64,000 nucleotides of DNA, taken from contig JABHIE010000018.1 of NCBI GenBank assembly GCA_018671175.1, positions 1 to 64,000 on the forward strand, given 5' to 3'. The notes under the pieces were generated by a model that saw only the letters and a list, made by a program, of their open reading frames with translations, was not told the DNA's origin and searched no databases. The stretch is from Planctomycetota bacterium (lineage in GTDB: Bacteria > Planctomycetota > UBA1135). Positions 17,486-26,012 of the stretch are shown in pieces. The first letter of the stretch is position 1, and each line of letters begins with the position of its first letter. Made by a program: the position numbers and the translations under genes.

Positions 17486-18666
17486 TTAGCACCCCCTGCC
17501 TGCGAAGTCGGGCCTGTTGAGCGTTGCCTAAACCCAGCACAATCATCCATGCATTTTACTCCGAGCAAAAGAGCGCCTGTTATACAATCACAATACTTCG
17601 ATTGATTCACTAATCCACGAAACCACTTCACTACCACTTCCCCTATCGCCCTTTCAAGAGAAGTTGGATTAGGGTAGGGCAAACCTATCGCCAACTCAGC
17701 CCAATTCAAGATATCCTTGTATTTACAAAAGAAAAGAGTTGAACAAAACTGTTTTCTGCATTTAGAAAGGCACAAATTACGTGGATTAAGTATCCAACTA
17801 ATTTCACAAATATCCTGATATTCTCGCATATTTACTCGCCCACAGATCACCATTAGGCCATCTGGGTCTCGAGCCAATACCGGATTCGCCATCCAGGCTT
17901 GATAGAGATTACTCGAATCGATATCCCCAAGAGGATCCCGGCTCATCCACGCCCCTGTTTCAGGCACCATCCAGCGGTTACGGAAGTCATAAAGACCCGT
18001 TGCCGCTTCGACCACTCCGCCGTGTAGGCGTTTTTTGTGGTGGAAATTACTGGCGTAGGGCGCGCTCTGCCCCGCAGTCTCGGAATACCCATGCCCATCG
18101 GGGTAACTAAAACTTTCGACCACCCCGGTCGAATCTGCTAAGCCCCACACGGTCTGCTGAAAATCAGTTAGTGGGATGTAGGTTTGATTATTGGTGATGT
18201 GCGCCAGCATCCCTTCGCCCTGCGGCATCGGGACTTCTTGCCAGAGCCAGGCATTTGCATCTTTCTCGCCGATCATGTGGCCACCGTGGTAAAGGTAAGT
18301 CTTTGAATTCGCTGAAACGCGGCGCCCCAAGGCGTCGTAGGTGTAGCTTTGGTCGTTAGCCGTGAGGAGTTGCCCCTGGAGAGACCAAGCGTAACTCGTG
18401 TCGCCTCGAATGGTGAGTTGACCGTTAGAGTTGAAGGACTGAGAAATGTTTCCTACTTGCCCAGACTGATAAAACGCGTTGTTCGCATACGCTTCCGTTT
18501 CACCAGCACCCACTTGGGGGATCATGCTCACGCTCTCTCTTTCATAGACATCACCTAAATTCCATCGGACTTGACTCGACCAGTCGGTCGGGTCTTGCGT
18601 GCGTGTAAGTGGCTTAGAGACTTCGCGATACATGGTTGTCATACGACTCATCCCATCATAAATCAT
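17482..18666 (-). CDS. RHS-repeat core protein, N-terminally truncated
   Basis: A 394-residue protein with YD/RHS features: SYAWSLQGQLL, YTYDALGRRVSANSKTYLY, and the RHS-associated core (TGLYDFRNRWMVPETGAW, then SRDPLGDIDSSNLYQAW and DPDGL). Full-length RHS/YD proteins usually exceed 1000 residues with an N-terminal export signal; here only the last YD repeats, the core and a ~120-residue Cys-rich C-terminal tail remain. The frame is open upstream of the ATG with no better start, into the 3' end of the sigma-fusion gene. The tail has eight or more Cys and no toxin motif I know. It may be an orphan or a decaying gene; the flanking repeats support rearrangement. Confidence 0.75.
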   Translation of the reverse strand: MIYDGMSRMTTMYREVSKPLTRTQDPTDWSSQVRWNLGDVYERESVSMIPQVGAGETEAYANNAFYQSGQVGNISQSFNSNGQLTIRGDTSYAWSLQGQLLTANDQSYTYDALGRRVSANSKTYLYHGGHMIGEKDANAWLWQEVPMPQGEGMLAHITNNQTYIPLTDFQQTVWGLADSTGVVESFSYPDGHGYSETAGQSAPYASNFHHKKRLHGGVVEAATGLYDFRNRWMVPETGAWMSRDPLGDIDSSNLYQAWMANPVLARDPDGLMVICGRVNMREYQDICEISWILNPRNLCLSKCRKQFCSTLFFCKYKDILNWAELAIGLPYPNPTSLERAIGEVVVKWFRGLVNQSKYCDCITGALLLGVKCMDDCAGFRQRSTGPTSQAGGAK

Positions 18667-18720
18667 GACTTCGCCTAGGTCACCTAAACATGTGTGGTTT
18701 CTTGCGGGGATCTTTCCGCC
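18591..18720 (-). repeat. Direct repeat, copy A (RHS-derived)
   Basis: The blocks 18591-18624 and 18673-18720 match 24390-24422 and 24423-24470 respectively. The second block matches at about 45 of 48 positions. Copy A contains 48 bases (18625-18672) absent from copy B; these end in GACTTC, as does the preceding block, so copy B looks like a deletion between two GACTTC repeats. Orientation is the same in both copies. Confidence 0.8.
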
Positions 18721-18734
18721 AAAAGGAAACTGTC

Positions 18735-21722
18735 CTAATGAACAAGTAAATGTCTGAGAACTCCTTCGACCATTTCTAGGCTTTTGATTTGAGTGCTACT
18801 CTCGCCGAGATTATTGCAAATTAACGAATACTTGATTGCATGGGGTTTAGAAATAACTGGCAACATCACTTCATCCTCGCTGCCTTTCAGTTGAACGGTA
18901 TAGGACCAATTCCCTTGCTCTGCAACGACAATGGTTGTTTGTAAATCGTTGTTCGCTTTAGTGGTTTCGTATTTAGACTTTAGTGTGGATATGCTCGTTG
19001 GTACAAACCGAGGCAATGCATCCAGTTGGTGTGTAATAGGATTCCAAGTTTGCTCCCAAGTTGTATTTTTGGTGTCCACCGCAAATCGAATGTCTTCATT
19101 GCTGAAACAATAGATTGACAAATTGCAGGTGTTTCCGACTCGATTTAAATGCACGCGGATAGGCAAGTCATCCTCGATGCGAGTCGCAACAGGCTTGGCT
19201 TCAGTAACCCAAGGCAATGGAAGTTGAAGTTTAAAAAGATGGCCCTCCCCGATGCGCAAAACCACGTCGTCATTCGCCAATGAGTTCTTCGTATTGAATG
19301 AATTAGAATGTGAACCCTCAGAAACTCGGGCGCAAATTAGAGTTTCGTTGGCGTAAAGGCTGAGAGAAAACTTACCATACGGCCCGGAAATGGATCTAAC
19401 GCCCCAATCTCCTGCACAATCTTTTACTAAGATTATCGCTTTTTCAAGCCCGTGCCCTTTACCGTCCAATACAAATCCTGAAATTTCTTTTCCTTTATAG
19501 CTCGTTGGTCGTGGAATAGTAATCGTCTGCATGGTCTCTGCATTAATAGGGGTTACAACATTGTCGAAAAAGACACTATTCTTATGCTTGGCAATGATTC
19601 GGAATGCTTGATCGATTTTGAAGGCAAATAATTCTTCGCTAGGTCTTAGTTTTCCAATAAGGCTCGTTACGCTAGATGTGCCGGGTGTTTTATTAATAAG
19701 GCACCAATCATTCCGTAGCAGTATTTCATCTTCCTTTGACAGGCTGGAAGAAAATAATCCAGTTGGGTCTTTAGCAAATAGTTCTATAGTCATTTCAGGT
19801 ATAGAAACCACCCTAGCGGAATACTCAGAGAAATATTGCGGCTCGTTTGATGTACTCTCAAGTTTAATGGTGAGGCCTGACCATGATTCAAGCACCCAGT
19901 CTTCAACAGGGTCGGCTTTGTAAAGAATGATTGGCAAATATCCAAATGCCTCAAGTCGAATTGCATCGTCACTTTCAGACAAATGGGCACAAATCCCTCG
20001 TTCGGTTGCTGTCACTGGAATCATTGAACCAGAATCAAGGTTTGTGCCTTTGATTTTTGGAATCGAAGCGTCTTGACAATAAATGTCAACAAAAAAGGCT
20101 GTTCTATCTTGGCGAGCAACATAAATACGCTGGTTTTGATTATTAAATTCCGCCACATCGAAATGCATATTGCCGTATTGCGTAGACGCTTGGATTTGTC
20201 CGCTCCCCGTTGGAATCTGTTCGACAACTAACTGAAATTCCCCAGACTCCTCATTTAGCGACCAGTCGAGTACGGGGGTCACTCTGCCTTTAGTAATGAT
20301 TGCCGTAAACTCAAGAATGTCCAAATTAATTTCATTTGATTCGACAATGCCAGAAATCGTCGGGTTCTCTTCGACTTGTAGCTGGAGACCTTTTTCTGGA
20401 CCATGGAAAAACAACCGTTGAATACCCAAATGAGTACGCGCCCCTCTAAGGCGGTAGATTTTACTGGTCAGACTTAGTTCACCACTCCAATTCTGAGGAA
20501 GTCCCCAGAAATCAAAACCACCGGCATCATCAATCTTTAAGCTGCAATTGTAGTATGAACGGTCTATTAGTTTAATCTGGGCTCGCGTGAGTTTGGGTTT
20601 AAGTTGGAATATGCGATCACTTGGCTCCGGCCTGACTGAACTTAAATCAAGCCCAATATAAAGTGGACGCTTTAGCTCAGAGTGGAGAAACTGTACTTTC
20701 CCCGAAAGATGTTCTCCCTTGGGAAGGCGGATTGATACAAGATGTTTACCTATCGCTTGCATTTCATAAAGAAAAGGAGCTCGGCCAGAAGCAAGAATCA
20801 AAACAACTTCAGACCCATCCATCTGGTGTTGGGTGTCAGGGAAGTAATAAAGCCCAGAGGCGTAGTGTTTTGCCTTCCCTCGATAGCTTTTCCCGTTTTT
20901 AAAAAGGTAGCTGTCTGCGTTCGTTATTACCTTTCCATCTTCATCGAGCAGCTCCATATGAAATTCAGCGAATATTGTATTCCGCGTAAAAATGGCTGGT
21001 CCTTGTGTCGGTAGTTTTTCTGCAATCTGTTTAGCCGGGAAGTCGCTAGCTTTACACTGTTCGGGAGACACGACGGCAACGATTGCGTTTGATAGCGGCT
21101 TAGTACCCTGAGATGTATGCCATGCCACAAGGGAGAAACCAACAATAAGAGAGGCCGTGAAAGAAACAAACGAGGGAGTAAAAGTGTGCCTAATCGTGTG
21201 GCTTGGCGCACCGAACATTAGCAAGCAAGAATTGAGAATGTCTTTACCGTGATCGGCTCGCAACTTATGCCGAAGTCCACCTAACGCTCGGGAAATCCTA
21301 GTTCGTGCAGCAGAACGAGAAATGCCGAACTGTGCGCCTATCTCGCTTGCACTTAAATTTTCATCGTAGCGTAGGATAAGGATATGGCGTTTTGACTCTG
21401 GCAATTCCATCAGCGCATTATGGATTACGCTATGCATTTCAGCTTTTTCAAGCAATTCAGGTGGCGTCTCCGAAAATCTTGACGCAGGTACTTTCTTTTC
21501 GCGAAGAACCCTTCTCAAGTCTGCCCTTGACTTATCAATGGATTCGCTTTTTATCATACTTGCTAACCAAGCTTTGATGTTTCGCTTATGCCGGGGAGGT
21601 CTATGTGAAGCTTTAAGAAAAACTCTTGAGAGGATACTATCCGCCTCATCGAAGCCTACAAGAGCAATCGCCAAGCTCCTTAAGGCAAGTAACTGAGTGG
21701 CTAATTCCTCTTGATTAATCAC
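18735..21722 (-). CDS. ECF sigma factor fused to TM segment and large exported part
   Basis: About 995 residues. Residues 6-70 look like sigma region 2 (RVFLKASHRPPRHKRNIKAW, SESIDKSRADLRR), and 98-158 like sigma region 4 (ALMELPESKRHILILRYDE, SASEIGAQFGISRSAARTRI). A hydrophobic segment at about 183-201 (SFTASLIVGFSLVAW) follows, then ~790 residues of beta-rich sequence with carboxypeptidase-regulatory-like units (GKVQFLHSELKRPLYIGLDL, ISGFVLDGKGHGLEKAIILV). This layout predicts a membrane-tethered sigma factor with an outside sensor region. GTG at 21722 is preferred: it gives an 8-base overlap with the upstream gene and places region 2 at the N-terminus; an ATG at 21821 would overlap by 107 bases. 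Targets are unknown. Confidence 0.8.
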   Translation of the reverse strand: MINQEELATQLLALRSLAIALVGFDEADSILSRVFLKASHRPPRHKRNIKAWLASMIKSESIDKSRADLRRVLREKKVPASRFSETPPELLEKAEMHSVIHNALMELPESKRHILILRYDENLSASEIGAQFGISRSAARTRISRALGGLRHKLRADHGKDILNSCLLMFGAPSHTIRHTFTPSFVSFTASLIVGFSLVAWHTSQGTKPLSNAIVAVVSPEQCKASDFPAKQIAEKLPTQGPAIFTRNTIFAEFHMELLDEDGKVITNADSYLFKNGKSYRGKAKHYASGLYYFPDTQHQMDGSEVVLILASGRAPFLYEMQAIGKHLVSIRLPKGEHLSGKVQFLHSELKRPLYIGLDLSSVRPEPSDRIFQLKPKLTRAQIKLIDRSYYNCSLKIDDAGGFDFWGLPQNWSGELSLTSKIYRLRGARTHLGIQRLFFHGPEKGLQLQVEENPTISGIVESNEINLDILEFTAIITKGRVTPVLDWSLNEESGEFQLVVEQIPTGSGQIQASTQYGNMHFDVAEFNNQNQRIYVARQDRTAFFVDIYCQDASIPKIKGTNLDSGSMIPVTATERGICAHLSESDDAIRLEAFGYLPIILYKADPVEDWVLESWSGLTIKLESTSNEPQYFSEYSARVVSIPEMTIELFAKDPTGLFSSSLSKEDEILLRNDWCLINKTPGTSSVTSLIGKLRPSEELFAFKIDQAFRIIAKHKNSVFFDNVVTPINAETMQTITIPRPTSYKGKEISGFVLDGKGHGLEKAIILVKDCAGDWGVRSISGPYGKFSLSLYANETLICARVSEGSHSNSFNTKNSLANDDVVLRIGEGHLFKLQLPLPWVTEAKPVATRIEDDLPIRVHLNRVGNTCNLSIYCFSNEDIRFAVDTKNTTWEQTWNPITHQLDALPRFVPTSISTLKSKYETTKANNDLQTTIVVAEQGNWSYTVQLKGSEDEVMLPVISKPHAIKYSLICNNLGESSTQIKSLEMVEGVLRHLLVH

Positions 21723-24090
21723 TGCTAGGTAGGACCTGAATGGTGACCCGTTCGCCGGGAGAATATTGAAATACAGAGGGGGCAAATCTGACGCTTCGTG
21801 AACCAAGCGTTGCTGGAACAATGCTGAATTTCCCTCGACTGCTTGGTGCGGGGAAAAGAACTTCTAAGCTAGGGGGTAGTTGAAATGTGTATTCCCAGCG
21901 GGATTCACCGAACATGCCCATTCCCCTATCACCCACATCGACAATTCGAAAGGTTTCATAGATAAGGTGTTTGGCTTCTTCTCCAATGAAGGTAATCGCT
22001 CCAGGGGTTTCAGCAATCAGGCGAAGTGTCATGTGAATGGAATGCATGCCCTTTTCCCGTGTAAGGTTGAGCGATTGAACTTGATAACCAGTCGCTGCAA
22101 TTTCGAGATTTTCAAGCGCGGTAGTTCGCACCCAGCCATCCCATCGGCCGAAAGCCCCAGCTTTGAATCCGAGTGAGCCATTGGTCAAGGGGTCTTCTTT
22201 AAGTCGAATAACAAACTTTGGAATAGGAAGCCCGTTGGATTCATCCAAAACTGTGAGGTGAAGACTCTTTTTGCCGGGCACGGTGATTTGCAAGGCGCCT
22301 GACTGGGGAATCACGAAAGGGCTATCTGTTTGGCCTCCACTACCTAGAGGCAAATCGTAAAGTGACTCTGCGTTAGCCGCCACCCAAGTACCACCAGGCA
22401 GATTAAGATGAAAGCCACCTTTGGAATTAGTCCGAATTTCAGGTGAAAAACAAGCTGCAACTCCAAACCAAGCTGAATGCGGAAATATCCATTTATTGTC
22501 CCAATGGCTATTGGCACCTTTTCGATTACCCAGCAATTCTTGAAGCTGAAAGCGCTGTCGTTTTTGTGGGAAGCCATTCTCGTCGACAATCGTGCCTTTG
22601 ACAATGTGCGTTGGATCCAAAGTGATTTCCAGATCTCCTCCAGTATTTGCCACAGAATAAGGAAGAACGCCTGTCTTGAAGCTCTGCCTTCTCAATAAAA
22701 TCGGCAAATAACCAGAAGGATGTATTTGAATCACATCGAGAAACGAAGGATTGGGAATAGAATAAGCCGCCTTTGAAATACTGTAGTCCCGTGGCATCCA
22801 GCGCTTGTCAATCCCCCGGCACTTCAGCGCAACTTTTCGCAATGGAACTCTATTACCACCCCTATCTTTGAAACTCAGGCGAAGCGGTTGCTCTTGTTTG
22901 AGTTGGATCGAGATAGTTGAGTTGAAAGTAACATTGGATTCAAATGCATGCCCAAAGCCAAACTCTGGATGTGTGACGAAAACTTGAATTGCTCTGCCCT
23001 GTTCAATTTCCAATAGGCATTCTCCATTTATATCGGTCAGTAACGCCGCTGGTAGATATTTCCTGATGTTGGCCCCAGGGGTGACTTGACCGACATCGGG
23101 AAATGGTCGTACGATTGCATCTGGAACAGGTTTCTCGCGCGAATCAAGCACACGAACTCGCAATCCGGCGCTTTTATTGAGCAGAATAACTCGAGGTATC
23201 CCTTTTGTTAGTCGTTGAGTGATACCGCTGTATCCCGTGGCCTCCACAAAAAAGAGTGGGTATTCATCTCCCCAACGCGTTGGTATGTGCGCAATTCCAT
23301 TTTCATCACTTGTCCGGACTTCGTGATGGAAATGAATCTTTGCCGCTACGACAGCCGCATTACTTTCTTTATCTCTTATTTCAATAGTTGACAGCGGCTC
23401 GAGCTCGCTTTGCACAAATAGGCGAATCAAGGACTCGGGTGGCAACCCAGTTGTAAAATCAAAGTCTCGAAGCAACTTAGGGCCATGAAAAATAGATATT
23501 TTCCCGGGAACGACGTAAGAGAGAATGTTTGCGTTCCCCAATGCATCAGTCCTTACTTGTTGTGATTCGATGAAATCGTATGGTGCATGCGGTAGCCAAA
23601 TGAGCCGGAGATCTTGCTGAGGACGCCCATCCATGTTGAGAATTTGGAAAGCAAAAGTGGCTTGAATGAAAGCTGTACAGGTTTGAAAAGAATTCGGGGT
23701 AATGTCTAACCCTAGCTCCCCTGCTATTGCGAATTCGTTTTGCTTAGAAGGCAAGTCCCATTTCCCAATAGGATATTTTGCGATACCATTCGCGTCAGTA
23801 GATTGCACCCTTTCCTCTCCATTTGAATCAAGAATTAAGAGTGTGGCGCTGGGGAGTGGCTTGTAGTTTGGCCATGTGTTTAATTGAACTTGCCCAAAGA
23901 AATCAATGGAAGACCTTGCTAGTGGCAAAGTGACCAAGTCGGAATCGTTGGGATGCACTTCTCGGTTGCCGAGGTTCTCTAATCCATTAGTTAGCTGCTT
24001 ATCATTCATCGTGGCAGAGGATTGAAAGAGCAAAAGGCAAAGGATTAGTGCAAAAAATCCTGCTGCAAGGAGAAGTGCGGTTTTATTCAT
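21715..24090 (-). CDS. Exported multi-domain carboxypeptidase-regulatory-like protein
   Basis: A 791-residue protein with an N-terminal signal or anchor (NKTALLLAAGFFALILCLLL). The rest is a series of beta-sandwich units of the carboxypeptidase-regulatory type, recognisable by T-D-x-N-G-x-A/C (STDANGIAKYPIG, TSDENGIAHIPTR, LTDINGECLLEIE, TNSKGGFHLNLPGG). The same type of unit fills the outside part of the sigma fusion encoded immediately downstream with an 8-base overlap. Co-translation and shared domains suggest that the two proteins interact, for instance as anti-sigma or co-sensor; this is inference. No protease motif is visible. The gene begins 6 bases after a 37-codon secreted-peptide gene. 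Confidence 0.75.
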   Translation of the reverse strand: MNKTALLLAAGFFALILCLLLFQSSATMNDKQLTNGLENLGNREVHPNDSDLVTLPLARSSIDFFGQVQLNTWPNYKPLPSATLLILDSNGEERVQSTDANGIAKYPIGKWDLPSKQNEFAIAGELGLDITPNSFQTCTAFIQATFAFQILNMDGRPQQDLRLIWLPHAPYDFIESQQVRTDALGNANILSYVVPGKISIFHGPKLLRDFDFTTGLPPESLIRLFVQSELEPLSTIEIRDKESNAAVVAAKIHFHHEVRTSDENGIAHIPTRWGDEYPLFFVEATGYSGITQRLTKGIPRVILLNKSAGLRVRVLDSREKPVPDAIVRPFPDVGQVTPGANIRKYLPAALLTDINGECLLEIEQGRAIQVFVTHPEFGFGHAFESNVTFNSTISIQLKQEQPLRLSFKDRGGNRVPLRKVALKCRGIDKRWMPRDYSISKAAYSIPNPSFLDVIQIHPSGYLPILLRRQSFKTGVLPYSVANTGGDLEITLDPTHIVKGTIVDENGFPQKRQRFQLQELLGNRKGANSHWDNKWIFPHSAWFGVAACFSPEIRTNSKGGFHLNLPGGTWVAANAESLYDLPLGSGGQTDSPFVIPQSGALQITVPGKKSLHLTVLDESNGLPIPKFVIRLKEDPLTNGSLGFKAGAFGRWDGWVRTTALENLEIAATGYQVQSLNLTREKGMHSIHMTLRLIAETPGAITFIGEEAKHLIYETFRIVDVGDRGMGMFGESRWEYTFQLPPSLEVLFPAPSSRGKFSIVPATLGSRSVRFAPSVFQYSPGERVTIQVLPSSD

Positions 24091-24096
24091 GAGTGA

Positions 24097-24210
24097 TTAG
24101 CCGTTGGACCAGCCCCAGGCGCCAGCAGGTTCGACATCAAAGCCTCCCTGCGCAATGGCATGGGAAGTCATGAGCAAGAGTGAGGTAAGTAGTAGTGATG
24201 GTTTAAACAT
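24097..24210 (-). CDS. 37-residue secreted peptide
   Basis: A short open frame from ATG 24210 to TAA 24097-24099. It encodes a clear signal peptide (MFKPSLLLTSLLLMTSHAIA) followed by the 17-residue mature piece QGGFDVEPAGAWGWSNG. It lies 6 bases upstream of the 791-residue exported protein gene and reads in the same direction, so it would be the first gene of the sigma-fusion unit. It could be a genuine signalling or accessory peptide, or the remnant of a longer secreted protein truncated at the rearrangement. Signal-peptide quality and spacing argue for a translated product. Confidence 0.5.
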   Translation of the reverse strand: MFKPSLLLTSLLLMTSHAIAQGGFDVEPAGAWGWSNG

Positions 24211-24389
24211 TTTATTCAGGGTCAAGATTAATTGCCACGATGCTAGATAAACGACACCATCTCCTAAGCGGCACATTGTTTTTTTCTACAGGTACTAGTA
24301 TGCGAAAAGATTTAAGTAACAAGCCGCTCTGACTCGATTAGTGCTTAAGGCTAAGCCTGTCCTCGATATGAGCGAGCCACGCGGCATTG
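24211..24389. other. Intergenic region upstream of the sigma-fusion unit
   Basis: AT-rich stretch without a credible gene. It probably holds the minus-strand promoter for the 37-residue peptide gene; TAATCT near 24226-24231 on the minus strand is a weak -10 candidate. I see no terminator or operator that I can support. Confidence 0.4.
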
Positions 24390-24470
24390 GGTCTTGCATG
24401 CGTGGTAGTGAGTAGAGACTTCACCTAGGTCACCTAAACATGTGTGCTTTCTTGCGGGGATCTTTCCGTC
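24390..24470 (-). repeat. Direct repeat, copy B (RHS remnant)
   Basis: On the minus strand this 81-base segment reads, in the same frame as copy A, a peptide containing IPARKHTCLGDLGEV, compared with IPARNHTCLGDLGEV just before the RHS start at 18666. It is a non-functional fragment of RHS-type sequence between the accessory island and the next gene. Confidence 0.75.
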
Positions 24471-24486
24471 AAGAAAAGGGGCAAAT

Positions 24487-25494
24487 TTATTGCAAAGAAA
24501 GCGCAGGAGAGCGATTTAGCTCGCGCAAAAACAACCATATGCCGACGGCCGTTCCGCCGAAAAAGACGATGGCCGTTGCGGGTCGCAAGAGTAACCAGGG
24601 CTCGTTAAATACCCCCCATTTTGCAAGGATTTCAATCGTATTCCAAAAAATGATGACTGCTGCAATGGCGTAACGCAGAGCCGGACCCATCGCGCGTTTG
24701 CGGACAAGCCGGAGCAGCAACCAACCCGAAACGGCCCAGCTTGATGCAAACACGGCATGATCAAGCCATCCGCCAACGCCGCCAGCGAATTGCGGATCCC
24801 ATGACCAAAGGAGTACAACATAAAACCACCACATCATCAGGATGTATTGAAACGCCGTGCGCGGGCCGTAATTGTCTACGCGACCATTTGCGGTCGAGCC
24901 GCGCATCAAGCCAAAGGTGCGGCGCAGCCACATAAACATCGGGCCGCGATTACTTTCAAGGAAGAGCAAATACACCATAATAATGGCGAGTAAACCCCAA
25001 GTGTATTTCAGTAAAACATATTCGCCATATGCGCCGACCACTTGCCCGCCGACGAATTGCAATGATTTGGCAATTCCTAGGCTGCGGCTTGCGAGCATCA
25101 ACCCGTATTCAACCGGGCCGGTCCATAAAAAGAGTGCGCCAAAAATGCCGAGCATCGACTGGACCGCGTCTTGCGATGAAAAACGCGTCGCAAGCAAAAG
25201 TAAAAACCCAAGCGCGCCCATAGCTAGCGTGACCCAACCCAGAAATGGTGTTGTTGGCAACATGCGTAAAGGCTCGGCGCTTAGTTTTGGCAACTCGATA
25301 TCTTGATTGCGGGCTTGCAGCACATCCCACTCTTCTTCCATTGATCGGTCACCAAGCCAACGCGCCTCGACGCCCGGGCTTGATCGATATAAATCATCAT
25401 TGATGTTTGCGTCAATCTTGTTAATTACGACCATGAATAAATGGCCGGAAGCAAGCGTTAAGAAGACAAAGACGGCAGCGAAGATGGCGCGCAT
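24487..25494 (-). CDS. Polytopic membrane protein of unknown function
   Basis: A 335-residue protein with about eight hydrophobic segments. An N-terminal segment (FAAVFVFLTLASGHLFMVV) is followed by a ~65-residue polar, outside-facing stretch (ARWLGDRSMEEEWDVLQARN region) and then the remaining membrane spans, with a basic loop after LFLESNRGPMFMWLRRTFG. No family motif is recognised. Its start overlaps the end of the 155-residue gene by 37 bases. The stop lies immediately beside the RHS-derived repeat, which marks the edge of the conserved genome. Confidence 0.65.
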   Translation of the reverse strand: MRAIFAAVFVFLTLASGHLFMVVINKIDANINDDLYRSSPGVEARWLGDRSMEEEWDVLQARNQDIELPKLSAEPLRMLPTTPFLGWVTLAMGALGFLLLLATRFSSQDAVQSMLGIFGALFLWTGPVEYGLMLASRSLGIAKSLQFVGGQVVGAYGEYVLLKYTWGLLAIIMVYLLFLESNRGPMFMWLRRTFGLMRGSTANGRVDNYGPRTAFQYILMMWWFYVVLLWSWDPQFAGGVGGWLDHAVFASSWAVSGWLLLRLVRKRAMGPALRYAIAAVIIFWNTIEILAKWGVFNEPWLLLRPATAIVFFGGTAVGIWLFLRELNRSPALSLQ

Positions 25495-25925
25495 GAAATT
25501 GGGTCTCGAAATGCAGAGCGAGAAATGCGTTGGATTAGGAATCGAAAGTCGCGCTGCACTTCAGCCCGCGGGTCGCGAGCAAGCGCCCAAAGGACGCCGC
25601 CCAAATCTGATAACGCACGCCAATTGGCCTGCCGACACCATGTCATGATTAGTTGCGATTCAGTCGCGCTCACCTCGGCCCTCTTGCGCGAGTGCATGCG
25701 ATCGAGAAAGCGCTCAAAATAGCGGGCAACCTGAGGGCTGCGATGAATCAGCATGTGCGTGATGGAGTGCGCATCGCGGCCGTAACCAAAACGCTCGACA
25801 CATGCGCTTGCTCCGCAGTCAGAAAGCCTATTGAGCAAGGCCGACTCATCGAAATTTGCGGACAGGAGCGCATCTTTGACTGCGCAAGTCATTTGCACGA
25901 GGGAAAAGCTAGGGTTTGAAGTCAT
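25458..25925 (-). CDS. Hypothetical cytoplasmic protein
   Basis: A 155-residue protein, mostly helical, with no signal peptide. Visible composition: a Cys pair (DCGASACVERFGYGRD) and basic helices (YFERFLDRMHSRKRAEV). No family is recognised. It overlaps the downstream membrane-protein gene by 37 bases, more than is usual here, so its 3' end or the downstream start may need revision. It is about 90 bases downstream of the DUF1501 gene and may belong to that unit. Confidence 0.45.
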   Translation of the reverse strand: MTSNPSFSLVQMTCAVKDALLSANFDESALLNRLSDCGASACVERFGYGRDAHSITHMLIHRSPQVARYFERFLDRMHSRKRAEVSATESQLIMTWCRQANWRALSDLGGVLWALARDPRAEVQRDFRFLIQRISRSAFRDPISCAPSSLPSLSS

Positions 25926-26012
25926 GGGTACCGCCGCTATTGCGACTGGTTCTCAATATAGCCGCCACCCCAGCCCCGTAAAACTTTACTTGAGACTTAT
26001 TCTCAACAAGGC

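Noticed and set aside
16595-18666. RHS toxin with immunity protein
   Set aside because: The RHS C-terminal tail shows no toxin motif, the N-terminus is missing and the downstream protein has an export signal, which does not fit a cytoplasmic immunity protein.
24211-24389. Regulatory RNA or riboswitch upstream of the sigma-fusion unit
   Set aside because: No conserved hairpin arrangement or terminator is visible; the region looks like plain AT-rich intergenic DNA.
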